Part shown: piece after piece, positions 6,497 through 13,474 of the stretch
Position numbering within the stretch: position 1 is the stretch's first letter
Layout of the letters: each line of letters opens with the position of its first letter
DNA from: a virus
Virus record (IMG/VR): IMGVR_UViG_3300044470_000166
Coordinates: 1 to 45,834 of that record
DNA: 45,834 nucleotides
Strand: one strand, 5' to 3'
Made by a program: the position numbers and the translations under genes
The notes under the pieces: model-generated
The model's database searches: none
Seen by the model: only the letters and a program-made list of their open reading frames with translations
What the model was told of the DNA's origin: nothing

Positions 6497-6543
6497 CAAC
6501 TGATGGCCCCAAACCACCCGCTCTACTATCTGAGCTACATCCC
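6497..6543 (-). pseudogene. truncated tRNA-Pro (TGG)
   Basis: The minus strand from 6543 gives the acceptor 5' strand GGGATGT, a canonical D-arm and an anticodon arm GGTGG/CCATC with loop TTTGGGG (TGG). After AGTTG the T-arm and 3' acceptor are missing and the HNH remnant follows. Confidence 0.7.
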
Positions 6544-6549
6544 GATATA

Positions 6550-6807
6550 TTACCAGTCTCTGCTCAAAACATGGTCTCTCATCACTTGACTCTCTGGAGA
6601 CACTGGCGGCTTCACGTAATTAGGATCAGCCCCCCATGCTGCTTTTGCTTTTGTTTTCTGGTCTACAGGCACATCAATAGGGGTACCTAACATTACATTG
6701 ATTTCAATGTACAACTTAGTCAATTCTTCTGTCAAGTCCCTCTGTTGGTTTAGCTTGAGTCTAAGTAAATCCAATTTAGCTGCTATTTTGTTTACATCTA
6801 TATCCAT
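6550..6807 (-). CDS. hypothetical small helical protein
   Basis: 85 residues. The N-terminal half is a heptad-like helix (KLDLLRLKLNQQRDLTEELTKLYIEI) and the C-terminus is Pro/Lys-rich. AAGGAG precedes the ATG. It lies 10 nt downstream of the putative metall­opeptidase gene, probably in the same transcript. Function unknown. Confidence 0.65.
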   Translation of the reverse strand: MDIDVNKIAAKLDLLRLKLNQQRDLTEELTKLYIEINVMLGTPIDVPVDQKTKAKAAWGADPNYVKPPVSPESQVMRDHVLSRDW

Positions 6808-6817
6808 ATAAATCTCC

Positions 6818-7738
6818 TTATTTCATATTAGTGCCAAGCATATGTTCTCTATTTAATCTTGATACTATTTGTTGCTTAAAATTATTAAATGCTTGCTTAT
6901 GTGTAGCATCCTTTTGAGCATAGGACATTACTACATTTAATCCAGGGTCTATTTCAAATAAATCATCTATTGTTAGATTATTCCACTCATCCTCCCCCAT
7001 CAGTTTCTTTCTTTGAAGTAATCCATGGATATATGCATTAAGTTCCACAGTAGAAAATATCATATTAGGAACTTTGTAATATTTAGCAGCCCCTTGGTCT
7101 GAAGAATTATGCCTACTCTTTATATAATTACTATTAGTAGTATATAATGTTTCATATATCCAATGAGATATTTCATGGTATATCCCCGTTTGATATTCCT
7201 CTAAAGTAAAAAGTTTTTTATCTTTAGCATAAATTATATCTTGGTCAATTCTATTCATAGAACCCATAGGTCTATTAGGTACTATTGAAGTATATACATC
7301 ATTAAAATCAGTAAAAATTTCATTAGAATAATACCATTTCTTCAGTAAGTCATACAGCACCATAGGATAGCCAACACTAATATAATCCAAGGCACTATCA
7401 TAAAACCAATTGCAATAGGGTATAAAATATATTGAAATAGGGTGCTTTTTATGAGCCTCATTACAGATAGGGGAGAGTAGTCCTCCTGACTTAGTTATAT
7501 GTTTATACCTATAGGGCACTTGCATGATATCTAATAACTTACTTTTATTATTGTTTATAGCAATGGAATCTAAAAGTTCTGTAAACTGGATAAAAGGTAA
7601 AGATAATATTTCTATGTCTTTATCCTCTATATCAAAAACTTTTTCATACAGATGTGAATTTTCTACAAACTCCATACAACTCATTCTTGAGCCTTCAAGT
7701 AATAGTGTGTATTCTTCCTCTTCTGTAAGCCTAATCAT
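6818..7738 (-). CDS. putative HExxH zinc metallopeptidase
   Basis: 306 residues with IYHEISHWIYETL (about residues 184-196), an HExxH zincin motif, followed some 40 residues later by STVELNAYIHGL, whose Glu could be the third zinc ligand. Zincins of this form hydrolyse peptide bonds; the substrate cannot be inferred. The start at 7738 follows ACTAACTA plus 3 nt with no Shine-Dalgarno site, a start type shared with probable late genes, so it may be made late or packaged. The assignment rests on the motif only. Confidence 0.6.
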   Translation of the reverse strand: MIRLTEEEEYTLLLEGSRMSCMEFVENSHLYEKVFDIEDKDIEILSLPFIQFTELLDSIAINNNKSKLLDIMQVPYRYKHITKSGGLLSPICNEAHKKHPISIYFIPYCNWFYDSALDYISVGYPMVLYDLLKKWYYSNEIFTDFNDVYTSIVPNRPMGSMNRIDQDIIYAKDKKLFTLEEYQTGIYHEISHWIYETLYTTNSNYIKSRHNSSDQGAAKYYKVPNMIFSTVELNAYIHGLLQRKKLMGEDEWNNLTIDDLFEIDPGLNVVMSYAQKDATHKQAFNNFKQQIVSRLNREHMLGTNMK

Positions 7739-7741
7739 ATG

Positions 7742-7749
7742 TAGTTAGT
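7742..7749 (-). promoter_or_regulatory. ACTAACTA-N3-ATG start element
   Basis: ACTAACTA exactly 3 nt before the ATG at 7738. No Shine-Dalgarno site is visible. The next 90 bp up to the tRNA at 7841 hold nothing else that I recognise. Confidence 0.5.
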
Positions 7750-7840
7750 GAAACTAGTTATTTATGACAGAGCTACACAATCAAAAACGCCCCCCAGAAT
7801 AGCCTAAAATAATGTATGATTTTCTCTCTAAAAAAATAAA

Positions 7841-7912
7841 TGGAGCTACAGGGAGTCGAACCCTGGTTTGAAGAATGCAAATCTACTGTAATAGCCACTA
7901 TACTACAGCCCC
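7841..7912 (-). tRNA. tRNA, probably Ala (TGC)
   Basis: Acceptor GGGGCTG/TAGCTCC, T-stem CAGGG/CCCTG with loop TTCGACT. The anticodon stem GTAGA/TCTTC has one T-T mismatch, and loop TTTGCAT gives TGC by position. The D-arm (GTATAGTGGCTATTAC) is unlike most Ala tRNAs, so Cys (GCA) is the alternative if the loop register is shifted. Confidence 0.7.
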
Positions 7913-7917
7913 ATTGT

Positions 7918-8289
7918 TTATGCTGTTTTCTTAGCCTTCATGTTCCTTAGTAATGTTTTCAATCCTATAATAATACCAACTGCTGAAGCAGCAATACCAA
8001 AAATTTGATTAGCATCATCTAAAAAATTCTTTACCTTTATATGTTTTAGTTTAGCCTGAAGTAAAGCCTGTTGTTCAGTAGATACGGATTCTGGTCTAGC
8101 TGATTTTGGTGTTAGCATTAACATTTCTGTTTTAGCCGGTACCGCTGCTACTAAACCTATATTTAATTTTTCCTGCACCCAGGGTACTACATAGGGCTTT
8201 ACAACAAATACATACAAGCCTATGGCTAAACCTAAGCTAATGACTATAATTTCCCATGTTTCTATTATCTTTTTCTTCTTTGCTGCCAT
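7918..8289 (-). CDS. small membrane protein, two hydrophobic segments
   Basis: Start taken at 8289 (MAAKKKKIIETWE) because AAGGATA precedes it; the longer frame would run into tRNA-Lys. There is one membrane segment near residues 12-28 (IIVISLGLAIGLYVFVV) and a second near 95-112 (IFGIAASAVGIIIGLK). Basic tails lie at both ends. Function unknown. An ACTAATTA element lies upstream, touching the tRNA-Lys 3' end. Confidence 0.7.
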   Translation of the reverse strand: MAAKKKKIIETWEIIVISLGLAIGLYVFVVKPYVVPWVQEKLNIGLVAAVPAKTEMLMLTPKSARPESVSTEQQALLQAKLKHIKVKNFLDDANQIFGIAASAVGIIIGLKTLLRNMKAKKTA

Positions 8290-8303
8290 ATAATATCCTT
8301 GTA

Positions 8304-8311
8304 TAATTAGT
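8304..8311 (-). promoter_or_regulatory. ACTAATTA element
   Basis: ACTAATTA followed by TAC and an AAGGA Shine-Dalgarno site for the gene starting at 8289. Its first base is the discriminator base of tRNA-Lys (CTT). Confidence 0.45.
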
Positions 8312-8382
8312 GGGATCAGAGGGACTTGAACCCTCAACTAACGGATTAAGAGTCCGCTACTCTACCATTGAGTTACGATCCC
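8311..8382 (-). tRNA. tRNA-Lys (CTT)
   Basis: Perfect acceptor GGGATCG/TGATCCC (one wobble), anticodon stem GCGGA/TCCGT, loop CTCTTAA giving CTT, and T-loop GGTTCAAGTCC. Confidence 0.92.
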
Positions 8383-8384
8383 AA

Positions 8385-8456
8385 TGGGTCTACTGGGAAT
8401 CGAACCCAGGACTCTCTGGTTAAAAGCCAGATACTCTACCACTGAGTTACAGACCC
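8385..8456 (-). tRNA. tRNA-Lys (TTT)
   Basis: Acceptor GGGTCTG/TAGACCC, anticodon stem TCTGG/CCAGA, loop CTTTTAA giving TTT, and T-loop GGTTCGATTCC. Confidence 0.93.
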
Positions 8457-8463
8457 AGATTTT

Positions 8464-8531
8464 TGATCCTGGCCCGGTTTGAACGGGCTACCTACTGCTT
8501 CTTTATTACTCTGATATAGACTCGTATTATG
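8464..8531 (-). pseudogene. tRNA 3'-half remnant
   Basis: T-arm GCCCG/CGGGC with loop TTCAAAC and acceptor 3' strand CAGGATC are clear. No pairing 5' acceptor (GATCCTG) or normal anticodon arm exists in the 70 nt upstream. Confidence 0.55.
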
Positions 8532-8604
8532 TGACCCATATTGGATTCGAACCAATGACAAGTAGATTAGAGGTCTACTGCGCTATCCTCTGCGCCAATG
8601 GGCC
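8532..8604 (-). tRNA. tRNA-Arg (TCT)
   Basis: Acceptor GGCCCAT/ATGGGTC, anticodon stem GTAGA/TCTAC, loop CCTCTAA giving TCT, and T-loop GGTTCGAATCC. The 5' half (8567-8604) is also the end of the homing endonuclease gene. Confidence 0.92.
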
Positions 8605-9355
8605 AAATAAAGTTCTCACATTCCTCTTTAGTTTTTATTATAATCAAGTTAGGTAAATACTTCTCTAGCAATAACTCTATTTTTTCTTTTTGCTGTTCTT
8701 GCACTATTGAATTTTTAGGGTCTAAATAAACATTATACTTAGGTAAATAAAAATCTGGAAAATAGTGATGCTCTTTTCCGTCCCTATCTACCCAAGGTAT
8801 AGGCTTTGGTCTAACCCAATCAATATCTAAATAGTCTAATCTTTGAGCTAACACTACCTCCCATGAAGAATCTAAAATAATGATAGTGCCATCTTTTTTA
8901 TAAAAAAGTTGTTGATGCCTCATAAGTCTTCTATATGTTAATTTTCTTCCTATCTCTGATAATTTTTCTTTTGTTTCTTTTGTTTGTAAGTGTCCTGGTT
9001 TTCCTCGAATACTATTAAAATACTCTTTATACTTTCCTTCTCTATGGGCTTTTTTTATCCCTTCACTTGCCTTTTTTCTAGCTTTCTCTGTTTGCATAGG
9101 AGCTGCACCTAATGCTCGTATACTTGCATTTTCTCTATATGTAAAATATTTAGGATTAGCAATGCACCATCTCATATGATTTATTTTTATTTGGTGCTTC
9201 TTCTCTTTTAATTTAATCTTACAATAAGGGCATATTTCAATAGGTTTATTTACAAAAGGAATAATTCCTTTGCAAGCATCTTTATGTTTTTTTATTTGTG
9301 AAGAATTGTAGAATCCCTCACACTTTTCACACTTTACTTTTGTTTTTCCAGCCAT
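8567..9355 (-). CDS. homing endonuclease, zinc-finger plus PD-(D/E)XK/EDxHD-like nuclease
   Basis: 262 residues, same architecture as the product of 2219-3013: N-terminal zinc modules (CEKCEG with H/C, and CPYC with H/C near residues 42-63), a NUMOD3-like middle (TKETKEKLSEIGRK), then SSWEVVLAQRLDYLDIDW, YFPDFYLP and YLDPKN. The ExK of the sister protein is replaced by DPK here. Its last 38 nt lie inside tRNA-Arg (TCT), and the stop TAA falls in the tRNA anticodon loop. The start has ACTAATTA plus 3 nt and no Shine-Dalgarno site. Confidence 0.8.
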   Translation of the reverse strand: MAGKTKVKCEKCEGFYNSSQIKKHKDACKGIIPFVNKPIEICPYCKIKLKEKKHQIKINHMRWCIANPKYFTYRENASIRALGAAPMQTEKARKKASEGIKKAHREGKYKEYFNSIRGKPGHLQTKETKEKLSEIGRKLTYRRLMRHQQLFYKKDGTIIILDSSWEVVLAQRLDYLDIDWVRPKPIPWVDRDGKEHHYFPDFYLPKYNVYLDPKNSIVQEQQKEKIELLLEKYLPNLIIIKTKEECENFIWPIGAEDSAVDL

Positions 9356-9358
9356 ACT

Positions 9359-9366
9359 TAATTAGT
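9359..9366 (-). promoter_or_regulatory. ACTAATTA-N3-ATG start element
   Basis: ACTAATTA exactly 3 nt before the ATG at 9355 of the homing endonuclease. No Shine-Dalgarno site is visible. Confidence 0.5.
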
Positions 9367-9410
9367 ATGATTAGAAAAGTATTAGTCTAATGCTTTATCC
9401 TTTTTACTAT

Positions 9411-9484
9411 TACCTTTGACTGGATTTGAACCAGCAACCACCTGATTCGTAGTCAGGTACGCTATCCCTTTGCGCCACAAAGGC
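9411..9484 (-). tRNA. tRNA-Arg (ACG)
   Basis: Acceptor GCCTTTG/CAAAGGT, anticodon stem CCTGA/TCAGG, loop CTACGAA giving ACG, and T-loop GGTTCAAATCC. Reading all CGN codons would need A34 deamination by the host TadA. Confidence 0.9.
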
Positions 9485-9488
9485 AAGA

Positions 9489-9572
9489 TGGGTCCAGAGG
9501 GGGTCGAACCCTCAATCCTTTCGGCATTAGTTTCTAAGACTAACGTGTATACCACATTTCCACCACGGACCC
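9489..9572 (-). tRNA. tRNA-Leu (TAG)
   Basis: Class II tRNA: acceptor GGGTCCG/TGGACCC, anticodon stem TTAGT/ACTAA, loop CTTAGAA giving TAG, variable arm around TGCCGAAAGGATT, and T-loop GGTTCGACCCC. Confidence 0.9.
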
Positions 9573-9588
9573 TTATATTTTCTTTACA

Positions 9589-9661
9589 GGTGGCTGGAGG
9601 GAGTCGAACCCTCTATCTCTATCTTCACAGGATAGCGCAACACCAAATCTGCCTCAGTCAC
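9589..9661 (-). tRNA. tRNA-His (GTG)
   Basis: Acceptor GTGACTG/CAGCCAC with one mismatch, D-stem GCAG/TTGC, anticodon stem CTATC/GATAG, loop CTGTGAA giving GTG, T-loop GGTTCGACTCC, and C73 discriminator as usual for His. The encoded -1 base is T rather than G. Confidence 0.85.
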
Positions 9662-9663
9662 AT

Positions 9664-9736
9664 TCCACGGTCTCCGAGTCGAACGGAGGACAACCAAGTC
9701 TTCAGCCTGGGGCTCTACCAACTGAGCTAACCGTGG
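9664..9736 (-). tRNA. tRNA-Phe (GAA)
   Basis: Perfect acceptor CCACGGT/ACCGTGG, anticodon stem CCAGG/CTTGG, loop CTGAAGA giving GAA, and T-loop CGTTCGACTCG. Confidence 0.92.
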
Positions 9737-9742
9737 CAATAA

Positions 9743-9814
9743 AGCGGCATGTCGGATTCGAACCGACGACCCCGAGTTTGGAAAACTAGGACTCTACCCC
9801 TGAGCTAATACCGC
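9743..9814 (-). tRNA. tRNA-Gly (TCC)
   Basis: Acceptor GCGGTAT/ATGCCGC, anticodon stem CTAGT/ACTCG with one mismatch, loop TTTCCAA giving TCC, and T-loop GGTTCGAATCC. Confidence 0.88.
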
Positions 9815-9905
9815 ATGTAAGAGTGCTCTAGCCTCTGAGCTATAGGGCCTTCCGGCCCCAGAGGGACTCGAACCCCCAACCTCTCCTTTCTAGACTGTGC
9901 TTCCA
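9815..9905 (-). pseudogene. tRNA halves in permuted order (3' half, GGAA, 5' half)
   Basis: Reading the minus strand: a T-arm (GGGGG TTCGAGT CCCTC) and acceptor 3' strand TGGGGCC, then GGAA, then acceptor 5' strand GGCCCTA, TA and a canonical D-arm (GCTC...GAGC). The two acceptor strands pair over 7 bp. The outer ends (CTCTT after the D-arm, AGGAG before the variable loop) also pair as an anticodon stem. The anticodon loop itself is not canonical (no U33). It is either a permuted tRNA gene or the product of duplication and deletion. Confidence 0.5.
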
Positions 9906-9944
9906 ATACACCACAAGACGGATTCGAACCGCAACCTGCCAGCT
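9906..9944 (-). pseudogene. tRNA fragment with T-arm
   Basis: The segment GCGGTTCGAATCCGT is a T-arm with its T-loop. It is squeezed between tRNA-Ile and the permuted halves and runs directly into a D-arm-like GTGTATTGGAAGCAC. No full cloverleaf can be built. Confidence 0.45.
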
Positions 9945-10018
9945 TGCGAAGAGATGGACTTGAACCACCCACCCCGAAGTTATCAGCTTCGTGCTCTAAC
10001 CAGATGAGCTACCTTCGC
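9945..10018 (-). tRNA. tRNA-Ile (GAT)
   Basis: Acceptor GCGAAGG/TCTTCGC, anticodon stem CGAAG/CTTCG, loop CTGATAA giving GAT, and T-loop GGTTCAAGTCC. Its first 23 nt are also the last codons of the membrane protein gene 9996-10361. Confidence 0.92.
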
Positions 10019-10361
10019 TTACTATTGCAAATAGAGCAAGTACACACAATGTACTAACCCCCAACATATACATCCAAGTAAATACTATACTCATAGTAAG
10101 GGGTAAATAATTTAATATAAGTAATTCTACTGATAACAGTAATGAATACCAACCAAAGTTACTCCACGATTGGGCTTGTATGTTTTTTTCGGCTTCAGGA
10201 CCGAAATATAGTACCAATCCTAATCCTATAGCAAATATGATTTGTATTACTCCTTCCATTGAAGGGGCAAACGTACCCATAGTAATAGAGCCCACAATGC
10301 CTATTACAATCAAATATGCCCACAAAGTCCTAACAGGAATCAAACTTAAAGTCTCGTTCAT
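9996..10361 (-). CDS. small membrane protein, four hydrophobic segments
   Basis: About 121 residues from ATG 10361 (MNETLSLIPVRTLW), preceded by GAGGTGG in the end of the upstream gene. There are four hydrophobic segments with short loops (AYLIVIGIVGSI, VIQIIFAIGLGLVLYF, LLLSVELLILNYL, LGVSTLCVLALFAIV). The final SEGSSSG and the TAG stop are encoded by the 5' part of tRNA-Ile, whose D-loop supplies the stop. Function unknown. Confidence 0.75.
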   Translation of the reverse strand: MNETLSLIPVRTLWAYLIVIGIVGSITMGTFAPSMEGVIQIIFAIGLGLVLYFGPEAEKNIQAQSWSNFGWYSLLLSVELLILNYLPLTMSIVFTWMYMLGVSTLCVLALFAIVSEGSSSG

Positions 10362-10362
10362 T

Positions 10363-10551
10363 TTATTCCACCTCACAGTACTCTTCCATCAGACGTAGGG
10401 CATCTTCATACGAGGATGCTTCGAATAGTTTTTCTTGTAATTCCTTCGCTTGCTCTTTCTGTCCTGCTTCTTTTAGTGCTTTGGTACAGATACCTAACAG
10501 ATTAAATACATTACCATTAGCACCAGTCAAAGTAACCTTAGGTTTAAACAT
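10363..10551 (-). CDS. small conserved phage-type hypothetical protein
   Basis: 62 residues starting MFKPKVTLTGANGNVFNLLG, then a helix-rich part and YEDALRLMEEYCEVE. The pattern V-x-L-x-G-x-x-GN-x-F at the start and a Y-x-x-x-L-R end occurs in a widespread small phage protein of unknown role. It sits directly between two membrane-protein genes with no gap. Confidence 0.75.
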   Translation of the reverse strand: MFKPKVTLTGANGNVFNLLGICTKALKEAGQKEQAKELQEKLFEASSYEDALRLMEEYCEVE

Positions 10552-10923
10552 TTACTTCCTCCCCCATGGATTGTAACTTTTTATAGGAGCACTTATCCCT
10601 TTTTTCATCCACCATCCCGTATATCGTATAAAAGATATAAGGTCTAGTTTCATCCCTATATTATTAAATCGGATTACTCCATTCTTAGAAACCCAACTTA
10701 TAACATTCATATTGCTATCCCATTCTGTAGTAAAATCTTCATAAATGTTAGTCCATTTAGTGGAGTTATACATACGAAGAAAATCATCAAAATTTCCCCA
10801 TGCATAACCTATAGTAATCTTATTAGCTTGATTAAGATGTATACCCCACGCTATCAGTAAAAACATAGCTCCTATCAAGAATAACATTGCTATTATAGTG
10901 AGAAAACCAAATAAATACGCCAT
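10552..10923 (-). CDS. hypothetical protein with N-terminal membrane helix
   Basis: 123 residues. Residues 5-28 are strongly hydrophobic (FLTIIAMLFLIGAMFLLIAW). The rest is soluble and rich in Trp, Asn and Lys. Probably membrane-anchored. It is 3 nt downstream of the exonuclease gene and contiguous with the next gene. Confidence 0.65.
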   Translation of the reverse strand: MAYLFGFLTIIAMLFLIGAMFLLIAWGIHLNQANKITIGYAWGNFDDFLRMYNSTKWTNIYEDFTTEWDSNMNVISWVSKNGVIRFNNIGMKLDLISFIRYTGWWMKKGISAPIKSYNPWGRK

Positions 10924-10926
10924 ATT

Positions 10927-11565
10927 TTACTCCTTTAGGGCAACCATTCTCACTGGTGATAATTTTAGCATACTACTAAATATGCTTCGTGTCAAGTATA
11001 CATCATAAGAAGATTGGTGAAGTTCGGCTTCATCAGTAATAATACCATAATCGGGCGCTACCTCTTTGAGTTTTCTATTTGGCTTATTTTCTATTTTGCT
11101 CTGTACTACCATTATATCTAAAGAATGAGGAAATATCATATGCTCTTCAAGATAGATGTTATCAAAACCTGTATTATTATACCCGATATATACAGGGGCA
11201 TCTTCACAAAAGAGTTTAAAGGAACTAATGTCATTCAAAAAATACATAGGATAAAGATTATCATCCTTCCCCCGTTTTTGCTTAATTACATATTCATCTG
11301 TAAGTCCATTTACTTTTGTAGCCCGAGGATCATAAGGCTCTACAGAGTAGTAATATCGAGCATATGTGTCTATAATCTCTATTGTTTTGTTTGGCAGTAA
11401 TCTACACTTCTCAGCCGATATGGATAATACTGAAGGCATTGGATTTTTAAGTAAACCATTAGTTTCCAGATCGTAAACAATAAATCTATTATTGTCCCTT
11501 ATATAGCGGATAACTTGCGCTATATACTTATTTAGAACCTGAAGTTGCTCCTCGTTTATCATCAT
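10927..11565 (-). CDS. DEDD-family 3'-5' exonuclease (DnaQ-like)
   Basis: 212 residues with the three exonuclease motifs: ExoI FIVYDLETNGL (about residues 28-38), ExoII YIGYNNTGFDNIYLE (about 125-139), and ExoIII HQSSYDVYLTRSIF, with His four residues before Asp as in the DEDDh group. Likely removes 3' nucleotides during replication, repair or RNA turnover. It could supply proofreading to the phage polymerase, whose exonuclease part is not in this window. The start overlaps the phosphatase gene by 38 nt. Confidence 0.85.
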   Translation of the reverse strand: MMINEEQLQVLNKYIAQVIRYIRDNNRFIVYDLETNGLLKNPMPSVLSISAEKCRLLPNKTIEIIDTYARYYYSVEPYDPRATKVNGLTDEYVIKQKRGKDDNLYPMYFLNDISSFKLFCEDAPVYIGYNNTGFDNIYLEEHMIFPHSLDIMVVQSKIENKPNRKLKEVAPDYGIITDEAELHQSSYDVYLTRSIFSSMLKLSPVRMVALKE

Positions 11566-12199
11566 TTTCTCCCCTTAGTTTATTTACTTTTACCCATCTC
11601 TCGTATCTATCTAAAAAATCAAATTGTTTATTATTATCTATAATAGACCTTATTTTACTCACATACTCATATGCCTGTTCTACCGTTTTACCTAATCTAA
11701 CAAAACAACCTACTACTATAATACCTGTACGCCCATGACCACCATGACAATGTACCAATACATTACTCTTATTTTTTAGTAAAGTCAATATCATTTCAAC
11801 AAGCTTGTTGAAGGAAACAAAATCCTTAGGCACACCATAGTCTACAATAGGGTAGTGTATTACTCTCAACCCATTTTCCTCGTATACATCAAATAAACCT
11901 TTATCTATATATATCCTATCTAAATCTTGTTGCTCTAATAATACTACAACAGTAGTGATATTAGCATCTATAGCTTTCTTTGAGATTATCTCTGCTTCTT
12001 TTGTATCTAATGGTGCTGCTGTCATATATAGTTTGGCCCCATTAGAGAAAGGGATAGGGTCTAATTTTAATATTCTAGGTAGCTTCTTTTTAAAAGGTAT
12101 GTTATCATAATCATCAGTTGGGTAAGCCTCACTCAATATTTTATATAATTCAATATTTGTTTTCTTAAGCCATTGAATATTTTTTCCCCATTCAGTCAT
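11528..12199 (-). CDS. protein tyrosine / dual-specificity phosphatase
   Basis: Start taken at 12199 (MTEWGKN...), after AGGGG. The core VLVHCHGGHGRTGI holds the CX5R loop (C-HGGHG-R) with the following Thr and Gly of PTP/DSP enzymes, and the upstream DYGVPKD segment could be the general-acid loop. It would hydrolyse phosphate from phosphotyrosine or another phosphomonoester; the target is unknown. The last 38 nt overlap the exonuclease gene. An ACTAATT element lies upstream. Confidence 0.8.
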   Translation of the reverse strand: MTEWGKNIQWLKKTNIELYKILSEAYPTDDYDNIPFKKKLPRILKLDPIPFSNGAKLYMTAAPLDTKEAEIISKKAIDANITTVVVLLEQQDLDRIYIDKGLFDVYEENGLRVIHYPIVDYGVPKDFVSFNKLVEMILTLLKNKSNVLVHCHGGHGRTGIIVVGCFVRLGKTVEQAYEYVSKIRSIIDNNKQFDFLDRYERWVKVNKLRGENDDKRGATSGSK

Positions 12200-12215
12200 A
12201 GTATTACCCCTATCC

Positions 12216-12222
12216 AATTAGT
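12216..12222 (-). promoter_or_regulatory. ACTAATT element
   Basis: GACTAATT followed by GGAT and AGGGG before the ATG at 12199. It sits at the T-run of the terminator at 12225-12263, so it could restart transcription for the phosphatase and exonuclease genes. Confidence 0.4.
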
Positions 12223-12224
12223 CT

Positions 12225-12263
12225 AAAAAAGGAAGGAGCGGGGGTCTTACCTTCCCCCGCCCC
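12225..12263 (-). terminator. rho-independent terminator
   Basis: The minus-strand transcript forms a GC-rich 10-bp stem (GGGGCGGGGG/CCCCCGCTCC, one mismatch), then TTCCTTTTTT. It ends the transcript coming from the 13474 gene and the gene-free stretch after it. Confidence 0.88.
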
Positions 12264-12718
12264 AATTAATATCTTTCAAGGATATTGTTAGTATTGCTAG
12301 TACCGTTTCGGGCCGAAGTCACCCAATGGTTTGTACTAAAAACGCCGAGTCTTCCACCGACTCTCCTCTCCCACAAAGAATTCTGTTTCCAAAATGCTTA
12401 GTGGGAGGGATTGGATTCGAACCAATGCCTACGTTAAACTACCATTGTTGCCAATGCCTCTGTCACAATCTAGACTTAAGAAAACTATGAGCAATACACT
12501 AAAAATTAAGTTGGTGAAACTTTGATACTCGTAACGATGTAGAATAACCAATCCTACAATACTCCTACTGACACTAAAACTAGCTCTTAAAGAATCAGCC
12601 CCCAAAGCAACCCTTATGTGCTAAAGGAGGTGCACTTCTAGGAAGGTATCAAAAACCTAAAAGTGATAATACCACACAAAGATTGCTGTGGTGGAGCTGA
12701 CTCCATTATACATCTTAA
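12264..12718 (-). ncRNA. candidate structured RNA with a tRNA-like T-arm
   Basis: 455 nt without a convincing ORF between the 12719-13474 gene and a strong terminator. It contains a full T-arm with acceptor 3' strand (ATTGG TTCGAAT CCAAT CCCTCCC A, 12402-12440) but no matching normal 5' half. A GNRA hairpin CATTG-GCAA-CAATG and a hairpin GAGTC-GGTGGAA-GACTC are also present. At 12591-12603 the minus strand reads GGGGGCTGATTCT, matching the start of bacterial tmRNA, but neither the conserved GGATTCGACGGG nor a tag reading frame is present. RNA class unresolved. Confidence 0.4.
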
Positions 12719-13474
12719 TTAACTGTTGATATAGGTGAAGAGTTTATCACCTAACTTTACGTTCACTACTTGGGCCTGATTAGCTTGCTGACGGGCCTGT
12801 TTTACTGCCTGTATGAGGGTATCAATCTTTGACAAAAGATTGGACTTCTCTATAGGCTGCAAACGACCAGTTGAATAAGTAGTCTCGTACCTACCTACCT
12901 GCACAACATTCTTCACCAACTCGGTCTGAGCAGCGAATTTATCAGTAGCAGCGGCTTTAAGTAATACCTCTAACTTCTCTACTGACCTAAATTTGGTCTC
13001 GACAGGGGCTACATAGATGGCCCTAGCCTGGGTAGGGTCCTTCGTCCATGAGCGGGCAGGGTCCACCGTAGGAATCTTTTTGTAAACCTCACGAATTCGC
13101 ACTAGATACTTCTCTAGCGCAATTAGAGAAGTAGCTGAGAGGGTACCGAAGTCAGTACCATCATCGAGCTTCAAAGGGGCAGTAGCAGTGCCGGAAGCAT
13201 TGGTCTCTTCCTTGCTAATGGTAGCATCGATAGCCTTGATCATAGCATCCTTGGCATAGTCAAGTTTCTCGGCTACAGTAGTAACCAGTTCCTTCTTCTC
13301 AGGAGGAATCTGTTCTCCATTCTGATCAAATGAAACGTAATTCTTTAGCACTCCATCAAAAAGGTCTTCCTTTTTGGTGAACGTATTCAAGCATTCCACA
13401 TCAAGGATATTCCTTGACTGTTGTGCTAAATCTTGCTCCACGCAAAGTAGCTGATGTAAAAAATTTCCTGACAT
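12719..13474 (-). CDS. conserved phage/bacterial hypothetical protein
   Basis: 251 residues with the pattern LHQLLCVEQDL, CLNTFTKKEDLFDG, TTVAEKLDYAKDA, LIALEKYLVRIREVY, IPTVDP-RSW, DPTQARAIYVAP and KIDTLIQAVKQARQQAN. I know this layout from a helical protein family common in phages and some bacteria, with no assigned function. AGGAGAAGGAA precedes the ATG, and a strong sigma70-like promoter lies at 13528-13556. Codon use is less AT-rich than in its neighbours, which suggests high expression or recent acquisition. Confidence 0.8.
   Translation of the reverse strand: MSGNFLHQLLCVEQDLAQQSRNILDVECLNTFTKKEDLFDGVLKNYVSFDQNGEQIPPEKKELVTTVAEKLDYAKDAMIKAIDATISKEETNASGTATAPLKLDDGTDFGTLSATSLIALEKYLVRIREVYKKIPTVDPARSWTKDPTQARAIYVAPVETKFRSVEKLEVLLKAAATDKFAAQTELVKNVVQVGRYETTYSTGRLQPIEKSNLLSKIDTLIQAVKQARQQANQAQVVNVKLGDKLFTYINS

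Noticed and set aside
12325-12360. GAGTCGGTGGAAGACTCGG hairpin followed by T5, resembling the end of a Cas9 tracrRNA
   Set aside because: Only a short likeness (GAGTCGGTG); no repeats, spacers or Cas genes in the window. It is better seen as a hairpin of the structured RNA.
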